A stretch of DNA of 64,000 bases from Flavobacterium sp. (lineage in GTDB: Bacteria > Bacteroidota > Bacteroidia > Flavobacteriales > Flavobacteriaceae). The position numbers and the translations under genes were made by a program. The stretch is taken from NCBI RefSeq assembly GCF_039595935.1, contig NZ_JBCNKR010000006.1:2142001-2206000 (forward strand), given 5' to 3'. Positions 45,272 to 53,140 of the stretch are shown piece by piece (position 1 is the first letter of the stretch; each line of letters starts with the position of its first letter). The notes beneath the pieces were generated by a model. It was not told the origin of the DNA, ran no database searches, and saw only the letters and a list, made by a program, of their open reading frames with translations.

Positions 45272-46072
45272 ATGAAAGAATTTCAAGACCAACTCGGGAC
45301 AAATCATTTATTTGAGAATTCTCCAAAAAGAATTATCTCACTTGTTCCCTCACAAACCGAATTATTATATGATTTAGGTTTAGAAGAAAAAATAATCGGA
45401 ATTACGAAGTTTTGTGTACATCCCTATCATTTTAAATCAACCAAAAAGATTGTTGGAGGGACAAAGAAAATTCATTTCGAAAAAATCAAACTGCTTCAGC
45501 CCGATATTATCATTTGCAATAAAGAAGAAAATACAGAAGAGATTGTAAATCAGTTAAAAGAAATATGTCCGGTCTGGGTTACGAATATTGTTACTGTTGA
45601 AGATAATTTTCAGATGATTTCAGATTTTGGACAGTTGTTTAACTGCCGAACTGAATCTCAAAAATGGAATGATAAACTGGCTTTTGCCCTCAATGATTTC
45701 AAAAACTATATTAAGGATGTTCCTGAAAAAAAAGTGGCTTATTTTATATGGAAAAACCCTTATATGGCTGCAGGAAATGATACATATATAAATGAGTTAT
45801 TAAAACTGAATCATTTTAAGAATATCTACGAAGATAAAGGACGTTATCCGGAAATTGAACTCAAAAAAATGCGATTAGAAGGCGATCCTGATCTTGTGTT
45901 TCTTTCTTCTGAGCCTTATCCTTTTAAAGAAGAAGATGCCTTTGAAATTGGAAGATTTACACATCATGCTAAAACCATTTTCGTTGACGGTGAAATGTTT
46001 TCCTGGCACGGCAGTCGATTATTAAAGGCTTTCAGCTATTTTAAATTACTTCATGAAAGATTGAAAAACTAG
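45272..46072 (+). CDS. Helical backbone metal receptor (BtuF-like), cytoplasmic
   Basis: The start is the ATG of MKEFQDQLG; the frame upstream runs into the repeat arm and is not counted. At 266 residues it has the BtuF/FecB-type two-lobe fold opening RIISLVPSQTELLYDLGLEEKIIGIT, then LQPDIIICN, a backbone helix and a second lobe (YINELLKLNHFKNIY, PDLVFLSSEPYPF). No signal peptide or lipobox is present and no ABC permease genes adjoin. The family binds cobalamin or ferric siderophore in transporters; here a cytosolic role is likely but undefined. Confidence 0.85.
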   Translation: MKEFQDQLGTNHLFENSPKRIISLVPSQTELLYDLGLEEKIIGITKFCVHPYHFKSTKKIVGGTKKIHFEKIKLLQPDIIICNKEENTEEIVNQLKEICPVWVTNIVTVEDNFQMISDFGQLFNCRTESQKWNDKLAFALNDFKNYIKDVPEKKVAYFIWKNPYMAAGNDTYINELLKLNHFKNIYEDKGRYPEIELKKMRLEGDPDLVFLSSEPYPFKEEDAFEIGRFTHHAKTIFVDGEMFSWHGSRLLKAFSYFKLLHERLKN

Positions 46073-46154
46073 AAAAGAATTCCAATATTTAAATTCCAAA
46101 TTCCAAACTTGCTTAAATTGGAATTTGGAATTTTTTTATTGGCATTTAATCCAA

Positions 46155-46188
46155 AAAAGAATGCCGACATCTCGAAGACGCCGGCATT
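46155..46188 (-). terminator. Terminator of peptide unit copy 1
   Basis: As minus-strand RNA, AAUGCCGGCGUCU pairs with AGAUGUCGGCAUU across UCG with all 13 pairs (two G-U), followed by CUUUUUU. The plus-strand version would have two A-C mismatches, so the structure belongs to a minus-strand transcript. Confidence 0.8.
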
Positions 46189-46190
46189 AT

Positions 46191-46250
46191 TTAACTAACC
46201 AAAACCAAAATAATAAATAACCAGTTTATTACATTACAAAGATCCGACAT
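46191..46250 (-). CDS. 19-residue hydrophobic peptide, copy 1
   Basis: MSDLCNVINWLFIILVLVS: a short polar start and a single hydrophobic helix, ending 3 bp before the terminator hairpin. It differs from copy 2 at three bases in 60: two silent (TCG/TCA, GAT/GAC) and one Asn/Lys change, as expected for a coding sequence under constraint. It resembles the small membrane peptides of type I toxin loci or regulatory leaders; no function is proven. Confidence 0.55.
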   Translation of the reverse strand: MSDLCNVINWLFIILVLVS

Positions 46251-46396
46251 AAATCAATGTAAGGCTGTTAAGATCTTGTTATTACTTTGTTGGATATAAG
46301 TTAATGTATGAATTTAAAATTTTAATAAATTCAAATTCCAAATTCCAAACTTGCTTAAATTGGAATTTGGAATTTTTTTATTGGAGTTTAATCCAA

Positions 46397-46430
46397 AAAA
46401 GAATGCCGACATCTCGTAGATGCCGGCATC
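46397..46430 (-). terminator. Terminator of peptide unit copy 2
   Basis: As minus-strand RNA, GAUGCCGGCAUCU pairs with AGAUGUCGGCAUU around ACG with no mismatch. One G-U pair of copy 1 is an A-U pair here, a change that keeps pairing. A U-run follows. Confidence 0.8.
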
Positions 46431-46432
46431 AT

Positions 46433-46492
46433 TTAACTAACCAAAACCAAAATAATAAATAACCAGTTTATTACCTTACAAAGGTCTGACAT
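46433..46492 (-). CDS. 19-residue hydrophobic peptide, copy 2
   Basis: MSDLCKVINWLFIILVLVS, identical to copy 1 except Lys for Asn at position 6. The start and stop positions, the leader and the terminator are conserved between copies. No other minus-strand gene lies upstream before the divergent katA, so the terminator has no other evident client. Confidence 0.55.
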   Translation of the reverse strand: MSDLCKVINWLFIILVLVS

Positions 46493-46653
46493 ATATCAAT
46501 CTTTTGCTGTTAAGGTTTTGTTATTACTTTGTTGGTCATAAGTTAAGATTTGCAAAATCTTTGTTTTGAGCTTTTTGCAGCGTTAAATAATTTCTGTTTA
46601 TTAAAATATAATAGCAATCGATTTTGTTTATAGATATCGTAATGATTAGTTTG

Positions 46654-46661
46654 TATATTTG
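46654..46661 (+). promoter_or_regulatory. katA -7 element
   Basis: TATATTTG matches TAnnTTTG, 23 bp before the katA start. The expected TTG at 19 nt upstream is missing. Confidence 0.45.
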
Positions 46662-46684
46662 ATAAAACATTAAATATCAGCATT

Positions 46685-48178
46685 ATGGAATCAAACAAAA
46701 AATTAACAACTGCTACAGGAACACCTGTTCCAGACAATCAAAACATTCAGACGGCGGGACCTCGCGGACCTGTATTATTACAAGATTTTTGGTTTTTAGA
46801 GAAAATGGCGCATTTTGATCGTGAAGTAATTCCGGAACGACGAATGCATGCCAAAGGATCTGGGGCTTACGGAACTTTTACCGTAACGCACGACATTACC
46901 AAATATACAAGAGCCGATTTGTTTTCGGAAATTGGAAAAAAAACTGAAATGTTTGTTAGATTTTCTACCGTAGCAGGAGAAAGGGGTGCCGCAGATGCGG
47001 AAAGAGATATTCGGGGCTTTGCCTTGAAATTCTACACTAATGAAGGAAACTGGGATTTAGTAGGTAATAATACGCCAGTATTTTTTTTCCGTGACCCAAT
47101 GAAATTTCCTGATCTGAACCATGCTGTAAAACGTGATCCAAAAACCAATTTAAGAAGTGCTGATAATAATTGGGATTTTTGGACACTATTACCAGAAGCA
47201 TTACATCAGGTCACCATTGTAATGAGCGACAGAGGAATTCCAAGCTCTTACAGACACATGCATGGATTTGGAAGCCACACATTTAGTTTTATCAACAAAC
47301 AAAATGAAAGACATTATGTGAAATTCCATTTCGTAACACAACAAGGAATTGATAATCTTTCTGATGAAGAAGCGGCAAAACTAGTGGGTGGCGACAGAGA
47401 AAGCCACCAAAGAGACTTATTTGACGCGATCGAAGAAGGAAACTTTCCGAAATGGAAAATGTTTGTTCAGATTATGACTGAAGAACAAGCTGAGAATTAT
47501 CGTTTCCATCCTTTTGATTTGACTAAAGTTTGGCTAAAAAGCGATTTTCCACTGATTCCGGTTGGAGAATTTGAACTAAACAAAAACCCTGAAAATTATT
47601 TTGCCGAAGTTGAGCAGGCCGCTTTTAATCCGGCACATGTGGTTCCGGGAATTAGTTTTTCACCAGATAAAATGCTTCAGGCACGTTTGTTCTCTTATGG
47701 AGATGCTCACAGATATCGTTTAGGAGTTAATAATTTCCAAATTCCTGTAAATTCATCAAGATGTCCGTATAATACTTTTCACAGAGACGGAGCAATGCGC
47801 GTAGACGGCAATAACGGATCGAAAAAACATTATGAGCCAAACAGTTTTGGAGAAATGCAGGAACAGCCAGAATTTAAAGAACCGCCGTTGAAACTTCACG
47901 GAGATGCCTGGGCGCATAATTTTAGAGATGATGATAATGATTATTTCACACAGCCGGGATTATTATTCAATTTATTGACTCCTGAGAAAAAACAATTGTT
48001 ATTTAAAAATACGGCAGCCCAAGTTGGAGGCGCACAAAAGTTTATCCAAATTCGTCATATCAGAAACTGCTTTAAAGCCGATCCTGCATATGGAGAAGGT
48101 GTTGCAAATGCACTTGGTTTAACGATGGATGAAGTAAACACTTTTGATGATCCAAGATTGTCAATTGTTGTTAGATAA
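46685..48178 (+). CDS. katA: Heme catalase
   Basis: A 497-residue clade 3-like monofunctional catalase that dismutates hydrogen peroxide in the cytoplasm. The distal His is H55 (RRMHAKGSGAYGTF), the distal Asn lies in VGNNTPVFFFRDP (about 122-138), and the proximal heme-ligand Tyr is Y338 in RLFSYGDAHRYRLGVN. Length is normal for a small-subunit catalase. The gene is single; upstream stand the two tandem peptide units. Its terminator follows 38 bp after the stop. Confidence 0.96.
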   Translation: MESNKKLTTATGTPVPDNQNIQTAGPRGPVLLQDFWFLEKMAHFDREVIPERRMHAKGSGAYGTFTVTHDITKYTRADLFSEIGKKTEMFVRFSTVAGERGAADAERDIRGFALKFYTNEGNWDLVGNNTPVFFFRDPMKFPDLNHAVKRDPKTNLRSADNNWDFWTLLPEALHQVTIVMSDRGIPSSYRHMHGFGSHTFSFINKQNERHYVKFHFVTQQGIDNLSDEEAAKLVGGDRESHQRDLFDAIEEGNFPKWKMFVQIMTEEQAENYRFHPFDLTKVWLKSDFPLIPVGEFELNKNPENYFAEVEQAAFNPAHVVPGISFSPDKMLQARLFSYGDAHRYRLGVNNFQIPVNSSRCPYNTFHRDGAMRVDGNNGSKKHYEPNSFGEMQEQPEFKEPPLKLHGDAWAHNFRDDDNDYFTQPGLLFNLLTPEKKQLLFKNTAAQVGGAQKFIQIRHIRNCFKADPAYGEGVANALGLTMDEVNTFDDPRLSIVVR

Positions 48179-48215
48179 GGTTCAGAGTTTCTAACACGCT
48201 AAGTTATTTTAATAG

Positions 48216-48249
48216 AAAACCCGACAGATTTTAAAACCTGTCGGGTTTA
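48216..48249 (+). terminator. katA terminator
   Basis: AAACCCGACAG / CTGTCGGGTTT stem followed by a short T-rich tract. Confidence 0.85.
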
Positions 48250-48272
48250 TTATTTGATATCAATATGAATTT

Positions 48273-48376
48273 AAACTGGACTGAAGTCCAGCCCTACAAT
48301 ATGGATCGAGCCGAAGGCTCTTTTTATAGTTCCGAAGGAACAAATTATATTGTAGAGCTGGACTTCAGTCCAGTTT
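48273..48376. repeat. Compound inverted repeat, CTGGACTGAAGTCCAG type
   Basis: Arms 48273-48302 and 48347-48376 are complementary with small mismatches. Each arm also holds the self-palindrome CTGGACT-GA-AGTCCAG. Inside are two GAA-loop mini-hairpins, GAGCC-GAA-GGCTC (48308-48320) and GTTCC-GAA-GGAAC (48329-48341). The last one recurs at 60999-61011. Confidence 0.9.
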
Positions 48377-48453
48377 TATATGTACAAAATAACCAGAAAT
48401 CTGATCGGGTTCTATTTAGGTTCAAAGGTTAATAAAATAAACCCTTCCAAAAA

Positions 48454-48491
48454 GCTTAGAGTCTTAGTGCCTCAGAACCTTAGCATCTTAA
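48454..48491 (-). repeat. Octamer array copy g (inverted)
   Basis: On the minus strand AAGATGCT, AAGGTTCT, GAGGCACT, AAGACTCT, AAG. It overlaps the last codons of purU only at its edge. Confidence 0.8.
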
Positions 48492-49342
48492 GAAAAAACC
48501 ACCGTTTTATTGCTGTAAACCATTGTTTTACGCTCTGAATGTAGTTTTATGGCTCTTGCTAAAACGATTCTTTCCAGGTCACGTCCTTTCATGATAAAGT
48601 CTTCTACAGAATGAATATGTGAAACTCTTGCGATATCCTGCTCGATAATCGGACCTTCGTCTAATTCTTCGGTAACATAATGACTTGTTGCTCCAATAAT
48701 CTTTACGCCACGTTTAAAAGCTGAATGGTAGGGTTTTGCACCCGGAAAAGCAGGTAAAAACGAATGATGAATATTGATGATTTTATTTTCGTAAAGAGAA
48801 ATCAATTTTGGCGTAATAATCTGCATATAGCGAGCTAAAACAATAAAATCGATATCATATTTTTTCAAAAGTTCAATTTGTTTTGCTTCGCCTTCTTCTT
48901 TATTGTCTTTGGTAAAAGGAACACAATGAAACGGAATGTCAAAACGTTCTGCAACAGATCTTAAATCGTTGTGATTGCTAATAATAACCGGAATTTCAAT
49001 ATTTAATTCACCTGCGCTGTAACGGCCTAAAATGTCAAATAAACAATGATCATATTTAGAAACAAATAAGGCCATTTTTGGCTTTTGTTCCTGATTGTAC
49101 AATTCCCATGACATATCAAAATCGACGGCAAGTGTTTTATTGAATTCTTCTTTTAGACTTTCAATAGTAATTTTCGGATTGGTAAATTCACATTCCAATC
49201 GCATAAAAAATACATTTTGCTCTACATCAACGTGCTGATCGATATAAGTTATATTTCCTTCAACTTTGGCAATAAAAGTCGTTACAGAAGCAATAATGTT
49301 TTTTCGGTCATTACAGTGAATAAGAATGGTTATTTTTTGCAT
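48488..49342 (-). CDS. purU: Formyltetrahydrofolate deformylase
   Basis: A 284-residue enzyme that hydrolyses 10-formyl-THF to formate and THF. An N-terminal ACT domain (about 1-80, ITILIHCNDRKNIIASVTTFIAK) precedes the formyltransferase-like catalytic domain: FIVLARYMQIITP, INIHHSFLPAFPGAKPY (Asn and His) and TSHYVTEELDEGPIIEQD (catalytic Asp). The length fits PurU and not PurN. TTTAATCG-type repeats upstream (49350-49440) resemble those upstream of valS. Confidence 0.95.
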   Translation of the reverse strand: MQKITILIHCNDRKNIIASVTTFIAKVEGNITYIDQHVDVEQNVFFMRLECEFTNPKITIESLKEEFNKTLAVDFDMSWELYNQEQKPKMALFVSKYDHCLFDILGRYSAGELNIEIPVIISNHNDLRSVAERFDIPFHCVPFTKDNKEEGEAKQIELLKKYDIDFIVLARYMQIITPKLISLYENKIINIHHSFLPAFPGAKPYHSAFKRGVKIIGATSHYVTEELDEGPIIEQDIARVSHIHSVEDFIMKGRDLERIVLARAIKLHSERKTMVYSNKTVVFS

Positions 49343-49349
49343 CTTTTAG

Positions 49350-49441
49350 TTGGTTAATCGGTTAATTGTTGATTTGTTTAATCGTTTAAATGCAGAATCG
49401 TAAATTTCGGTTACACAATTAAACGATTAAACAGTTAAACG
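49350..49441. repeat. TTTAATCG/CGATTAAA repeat cluster upstream of purU
   Basis: GGTTAATCGGTTAATTG, TGTTTAATCGTTTAA and AATTAAACGATTAAACAGTTAAAC can fold as an AT-rich hairpin between the purU and DUF4197 genes. Same word family as at 5690-5815. Confidence 0.6.
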
Positions 49442-49445
49442 AAAA

Positions 49446-50156
49446 TTATTTTCCGTCCTGCATAGCAAAAACACTTTTTAATAGCGGAGTTGTTCTTGCA
49501 CTTATGTTATTACGGATTTCTTTTTCTTCTACAGCAATCATTTTAAATACACCAGACAAAGCCTGATTAGTTGTATAATCAGTCAAATCAGGGTTAACTT
49601 TTTTCACAAGCGGAATAGTGTTGTATTTATTGATAATTTTTGTCCAGACAACATCAGCACCTACTTTGGCAAACGAGCTTTTAATTACAGGATTAAATTT
49701 TCCGTATAAAGCTGTAGTTGTGCTTCCTTGCAAATAAGTTGTGGCAGCACTGTCATTTCCTAACAAGATATTTTTAGCATCTGTAAAAGTCATATTTTTT
49801 ACAGCCGTAACAAATATTGGTGTGGCTTCTTTTACTGCATCTTCTGCAGCACGGTTCAGCATTTTAATTCCTTCATCGGCAAGAGAGCTAAGACCTACTT
49901 TTCTTAAAGTGGCGTCAACTTTTTGTAATTCTTCAGGCATTAAAATTTTTACAGCTTCGTTTTTGTAAAAACCGTCTACTGCGGTTAATTTACTTACTTG
50001 TACAGTAATTCCTTTATTTAGAGCTTCTTTTAATCCAGAAGCAATATCAACTCCTCCAATTCCCTGAGAAATTTGTGGCAATTGATTTAAAGTTTGCTGC
50101 ATCTCTGCGCAGGAAGTAAGAGAAAATGCAACGGCTAATAATAAAATCTTTTTCAT
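49446..50156 (-). CDS. DUF4197 lipoprotein
   Basis: A 236-residue lipoprotein (lipobox SLTSC followed by AEMQQ). The mature protein is helical with the family pattern IASGLKEALNKGITVQVSKL, GFYKNEAVKILMPEELQKVDATLRKVG and DAKNILLGNDSAATTYLQGSTTTALYGKFNPVI. DUF4197 proteins are exported and of unknown role. It starts about 117 bp downstream of an unrelated minus-strand gene and has no clear terminator other than the repeat cluster. Confidence 0.9.
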   Translation of the reverse strand: MKKILLLAVAFSLTSCAEMQQTLNQLPQISQGIGGVDIASGLKEALNKGITVQVSKLTAVDGFYKNEAVKILMPEELQKVDATLRKVGLSSLADEGIKMLNRAAEDAVKEATPIFVTAVKNMTFTDAKNILLGNDSAATTYLQGSTTTALYGKFNPVIKSSFAKVGADVVWTKIINKYNTIPLVKKVNPDLTDYTTNQALSGVFKMIAVEEKEIRNNISARTTPLLKSVFAMQDGK

Positions 50157-50273
50157 TTTTTGGGGTTTATTTAAGTTTCAAAAATACTACTTATTCAAAA
50201 ATAGAGCCACAATTTTATTCGAAAACATGTAGTATTTTGTTTGAGAATTAACATTGATTTATAGTTTTGTGTC

Positions 50274-50927
50274 CTAAATTTTCAATAAACTATGTAAACT
50301 TTCATATTTTGCATTTTCAATAGGGTAAACATTAATCAAGAACAGATTTCCATTTTTATTTATAAAACTTATTGACGACCTGCTTTTTGACATTATATAC
50401 CCAAAATCACCAGTTTTTTTATTTGATGAATTTATATTAAAAAGAGATGATATTATTTCAATTTCATAAAAACCGGATTTGTTTACATTAATAATTTCCC
50501 CATTTAAGTAATAGTACAAGTTTTTACTGGTTGAAAAAGGATAGGAAGATAAATCAAGATATCGAGCGCCTTTCTCCCGACCATCCGATGGTGTAAAACC
50601 TATAATGTTACTATTGTTTTTGTTATCGGGTCTGTTGTTTACTTTAATGAGTTTAAAATCAGAACTTATTTTTCCTAATTTAGTGAGGGTTACAAAATGG
50701 TTTTTATCAATTAGAGCATTAAAACCAACAAATTTATTATCAATATATGTACTTTGATTATAGGTAATTCTGTGTTCTGAAATATTTATAAAATTACTAA
50801 GTTTTAATGCCGGAGTATTTTTATCATAAGTAATTCTTGAATCGAGAATAATAAAGTTGAAGATTTTATAACAGAAATATACTGCGGTAATTAAAAGAAT
50901 AACGAGAAAGAATTTGTTGTTTTTCAT
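50274..50927 (-). CDS. Unknown exported or single-TM protein
   Basis: A 217-residue protein with one N-terminal hydrophobic segment (FFLVILLITAVYFCYKIFNFIIL) that is uncleaved or a signal anchor. The rest is Asn/Ser-rich beta-type sequence (GFTPSDGREKGARYLDLSSYPF, GDFGYIMSKSRSSISFI). No family recognised. It starts 30 bp after the stop of the Coa1-like gene on the same strand, so the two are probably co-transcribed. Confidence 0.65.
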   Translation of the reverse strand: MKNNKFFLVILLITAVYFCYKIFNFIILDSRITYDKNTPALKLSNFINISEHRITYNQSTYIDNKFVGFNALIDKNHFVTLTKLGKISSDFKLIKVNNRPDNKNNSNIIGFTPSDGREKGARYLDLSSYPFSTSKNLYYYLNGEIINVNKSGFYEIEIISSLFNINSSNKKTGDFGYIMSKSRSSISFINKNGNLFLINVYPIENAKYESLHSLLKI

Positions 50928-50957
50928 TGAATAAAATATAAATGATTTTTCCAGATA

Positions 50958-51377
50958 TTATTTTTCTAATAAATCAATTTCTTCCTGTGTTTTTTCTATA
51001 TAAACAGACATCTGCTTATAATTCCATTTGCCTCTTTTTGTGGCCACAACAAATAAAGTTCCTTTTCCTTTTGGACCTTTTAACGGAATTTGCAAATCGC
51101 AGTCTCCGGAATCATTATGTAAATTGATACTTCCAGATACCATTCCGTCAGTTTCAACAGGGTTTCCTAGTTTTTCAACAACAATTTTGCTGTGCTGTGC
51201 TGCTGCCAACGATTCTTTAAAAGCATCAGAATCTCTCATCATCGAGGTAACTCCAAAAATAATTACGCCAATAAATAAAGCAAAAAGTACAATAAGGCTT
51301 AAACATCCTGTTGGAACAAACCATTTCCAGTTCCTGTCCCACCAATTTTTTTTAGGTTGAAAATCGTCATCGTTCAT
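50958..51377 (-). CDS. Coa1-family membrane protein
   Basis: A 139-residue protein with the N-terminal motif NWWDRNWKWFVPTGCLSLIVLFALFIGVIIFGV (a Trp-rich cap and one TM), followed by a compact domain (EKLGNPVETDGMVSGSINLHNDSGDCDLQIPLKGPKGKGTLFVVA). This is the bacterial family related to the mitochondrial cytochrome oxidase assembly factor Coa1. No oxidase genes are near, so an assembly role is not shown. Confidence 0.85.
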   Translation of the reverse strand: MNDDDFQPKKNWWDRNWKWFVPTGCLSLIVLFALFIGVIIFGVTSMMRDSDAFKESLAAAQHSKIVVEKLGNPVETDGMVSGSINLHNDSGDCDLQIPLKGPKGKGTLFVVATKRGKWNYKQMSVYIEKTQEEIDLLEK

Positions 51378-51446
51378 AAAATAGAAGATTAGTTTTTGAT
51401 TAGGTTAATTTTCTGAAAGATATTAATTTTCAGATGAACGAAAACA

Positions 51447-51478
51447 AAAAATCATCTTATAAACTATAAGATGATTTT
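51447..51478 (-). terminator. Terminator of the SGNH gene
   Basis: AAAATCATCTTATA / TATAAGATGATTTT hairpin with A/T flanks, 14 bp downstream of the minus-strand stop. Confidence 0.85.
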
Positions 51479-51491
51479 ATATTTTTAAGGA

Positions 51492-52355
51492 TTATCTATT
51501 ATTAAAAGCTATTTCTTCCAGAGCCTTTGGATTACTGATTACTTTATTCACTTCTTGTTTTCTCATATTGTCTTTATCTCCGGTTCCAGTACTTAAAATG
51601 AGTTTTTTAGGAATTATAGGTGTTTTATCAAATATTGTAGAATATAGTAAAACTGCCTGTAAAAATCCGCCATCGTTTGTAAAGTGAAGTATATTTTTAC
51701 CATAACGAAGATTATCTTTATTATTAATTAGATATTCATAACCACTTTTACCATCATATGCATCTTTAACAGCATCTCCAACCCTCAATAAACCTGCATT
51801 TTTAATAAAAGCGACAGCTAAAACGGCATTTTTTTGTAATTCTTTATAGTAGTGATCATATTCTGGATTTGTATAGGGTAATGGAGACATATTTTGATAG
51901 ACATATATGGCGACATCAGGACTGTTTTTGTGTATTTTTTCTACAATTAATTTTAAATTTAATCTGTATTTTTCAAGATCAGTTAACGCAATTGGTGTCG
52001 CTTCCTGAAGGACAACAAAATCATAATAATTACCATCCTTATCTATATTAGAAAAAATCTGGTTCGCTTCTGTTTTATTAGTGTTATAAACTTCATCAAG
52101 CGAAACTCCCATTGTTACCAATTGCTGCACATCTATGTGTTTATTGTTAGCATTACACAATTCCTGAAGAAGAGTTGGGGCACTTACAAAATATTCAATT
52201 TGGCTGTTTCCAATAAATAATATACGCGAAGGTCCTACTGATTTTGGTGGTTTAGGGTTACTAATTCCATTAGATGAAATCCTATTTTTTGTTGTAAATT
52301 TATCACATGAAATAAGTAAAGCTGGTATAATAAGAATTAAAACGTATTTTTTCAT
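51492..52355 (-). CDS. SGNH-hydrolase-like lipoprotein (DUF4886-like)
   Basis: The start is placed at MKKYVLILIIPALLISC so that the lipobox stands right after the signal helix; the nine extra residues upstream do not fit. The mature domain opens ILFIGNSQIEYF, the block I form GNS of DUF4886/SGNH esterases with the nucleophile Ser. FVVLQEATPI (block III-like) and a late GKNILHFTNDGGFLQAVLLY with the His follow. It is likely an envelope esterase or deacetylase on glycans; the substrate is unknown. Confidence 0.78.
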   Translation of the reverse strand: MKKYVLILIIPALLISCDKFTTKNRISSNGISNPKPPKSVGPSRILFIGNSQIEYFVSAPTLLQELCNANNKHIDVQQLVTMGVSLDEVYNTNKTEANQIFSNIDKDGNYYDFVVLQEATPIALTDLEKYRLNLKLIVEKIHKNSPDVAIYVYQNMSPLPYTNPEYDHYYKELQKNAVLAVAFIKNAGLLRVGDAVKDAYDGKSGYEYLINNKDNLRYGKNILHFTNDGGFLQAVLLYSTIFDKTPIIPKKLILSTGTGDKDNMRKQEVNKVISNPKALEEIAFNNR

Positions 52356-52443
52356 TTGTAAATGGGTGATAAGAAGTTGCAAATCTCTATTTTATCCATC
52401 TTCATATAGGCCTCAAAATGCTTTTAAAATAGTATTTTAAGAC

Positions 52444-52478
52444 AAAAAATCACCTTGCAGATTTTACAAGGTGATTTT
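52444..52478 (-). terminator. Hairpin terminator downstream of the 113-residue gene
   Basis: AAATCACCTTG / CAAGGTGATTT stem with A- and T-runs, in the gap between the 113-residue gene and the SGNH gene. It lies about 140 bp past the stop of the former. Confidence 0.65.
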
Positions 52479-52616
52479 GAATTTTGTATTAAGATGAACA
52501 GCCAGCTAAAAGCGTATTGTTTTCAAGTTGTAGGTAGGATTCTTGATTATTCTTATTAGTTGCTGTTTTACCTTTTTACAAATTATATAACTAAATTTTG
52601 GGTACAAAAAAGGTGA

Positions 52617-52958
52617 TTAAACGTATTGCAAACAGTACAAATTGGGATTGTAAACCGGATTAATCTGTTTTAAATCGGCTAAAATATTGTGAGTGTAATC
52701 TTTACCGCCAATGGCTAAATAAAACAAAGATTTTGAAACGTAAAATGGTCTCAACGGAAGTGAACGCCACCCTTGTACTATATTTTTTAAGAAATGTTTT
52801 AAGGCATACTTAAATGGTTTTTCTTCTGGACGAATAAAATAAATCGTATAACTTTTAATTTTTGTCATCAGGTTTGGAAACATTACAAATCTTCCGCCCT
52901 GCTGAATTAATAAATTGATTTCAAAAAGTGATAATCCTTCTATATTTTCTGTTTTCAT
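52617..52958 (-). CDS. Small hypothetical protein of a Bacteroidota family
   Basis: A 113-residue soluble protein with the pattern FEINLLIQQGGRFVMFPNLMT...SYTIYFIRPEE followed by a basic segment FKYALKHFLKNIVQGWRSLPLRPFYV and a C-terminal YCLQYV. I have the impression of a widespread uncharacterised Flavobacteriia family (QQGGRFVxF) but cannot name it. Monocistronic. Confidence 0.7.
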   Translation of the reverse strand: MKTENIEGLSLFEINLLIQQGGRFVMFPNLMTKIKSYTIYFIRPEEKPFKYALKHFLKNIVQGWRSLPLRPFYVSKSLFYLAIGGKDYTHNILADLKQINPVYNPNLYCLQYV

Positions 52959-53082
52959 GATAAATTGTTTTTTGCATTAATATTAGTGGTAGTATTACGA
53001 TGCAAATTTCCGACAGAAGAATATATTATTTAGGACTTAAAAGTTTTAAAATTAATAAGTTATGTTATTTTGAATAAAAACA

Positions 53083-53120
53083 TAAAATCGGAAATTCATT
53101 TTACTGAACTCCCGATTTTA
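53083..53120 (-). terminator. Terminator of the L,D-transpeptidase gene
   Basis: AAAATCGG / CCGATTTT stem with an AT-rich loop, 21 bp downstream of the minus-strand stop. Confidence 0.65.
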
Positions 53121-53140
53121 CTCAATTTATGATATAATAT

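Larger units (their letters stand above)
46091..46304 (-). repeat. 242-bp tandem unit, copy 1
   Basis: This unit and the one from 46333 are near-identical with a 242-bp period. Each holds, in minus-strand order, a conserved leader (ACCAACAAAGTAATAACAA-like), a 19-codon frame, an intrinsic terminator, and then an AATTCCAAATTCC hairpin whose T-run faces the plus strand (46091-46136). The latter can end transcription from the metal-receptor gene. Confidence 0.9.
46333..46546 (-). repeat. 242-bp tandem unit, copy 2
   Basis: Second copy of the unit described at 46091-46304, ending 138 bp before the katA start. The AATTCCAAATTCC hairpin at 46333-46379 lies between the two units and can stop plus-strand transcripts that run antisense to copy 1. 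Confidence 0.9.

Noticed and set aside
46091..46546. CRISPR-like repeat array
   Set aside because: Only two long copies with no spacers of uniform length; each copy is a transcription unit with a terminator.
46543..46737. 64-codon minus-strand frame overlapping the katA start
   Set aside because: It is antisense to the well-supported catalase N-terminus and has no family features.
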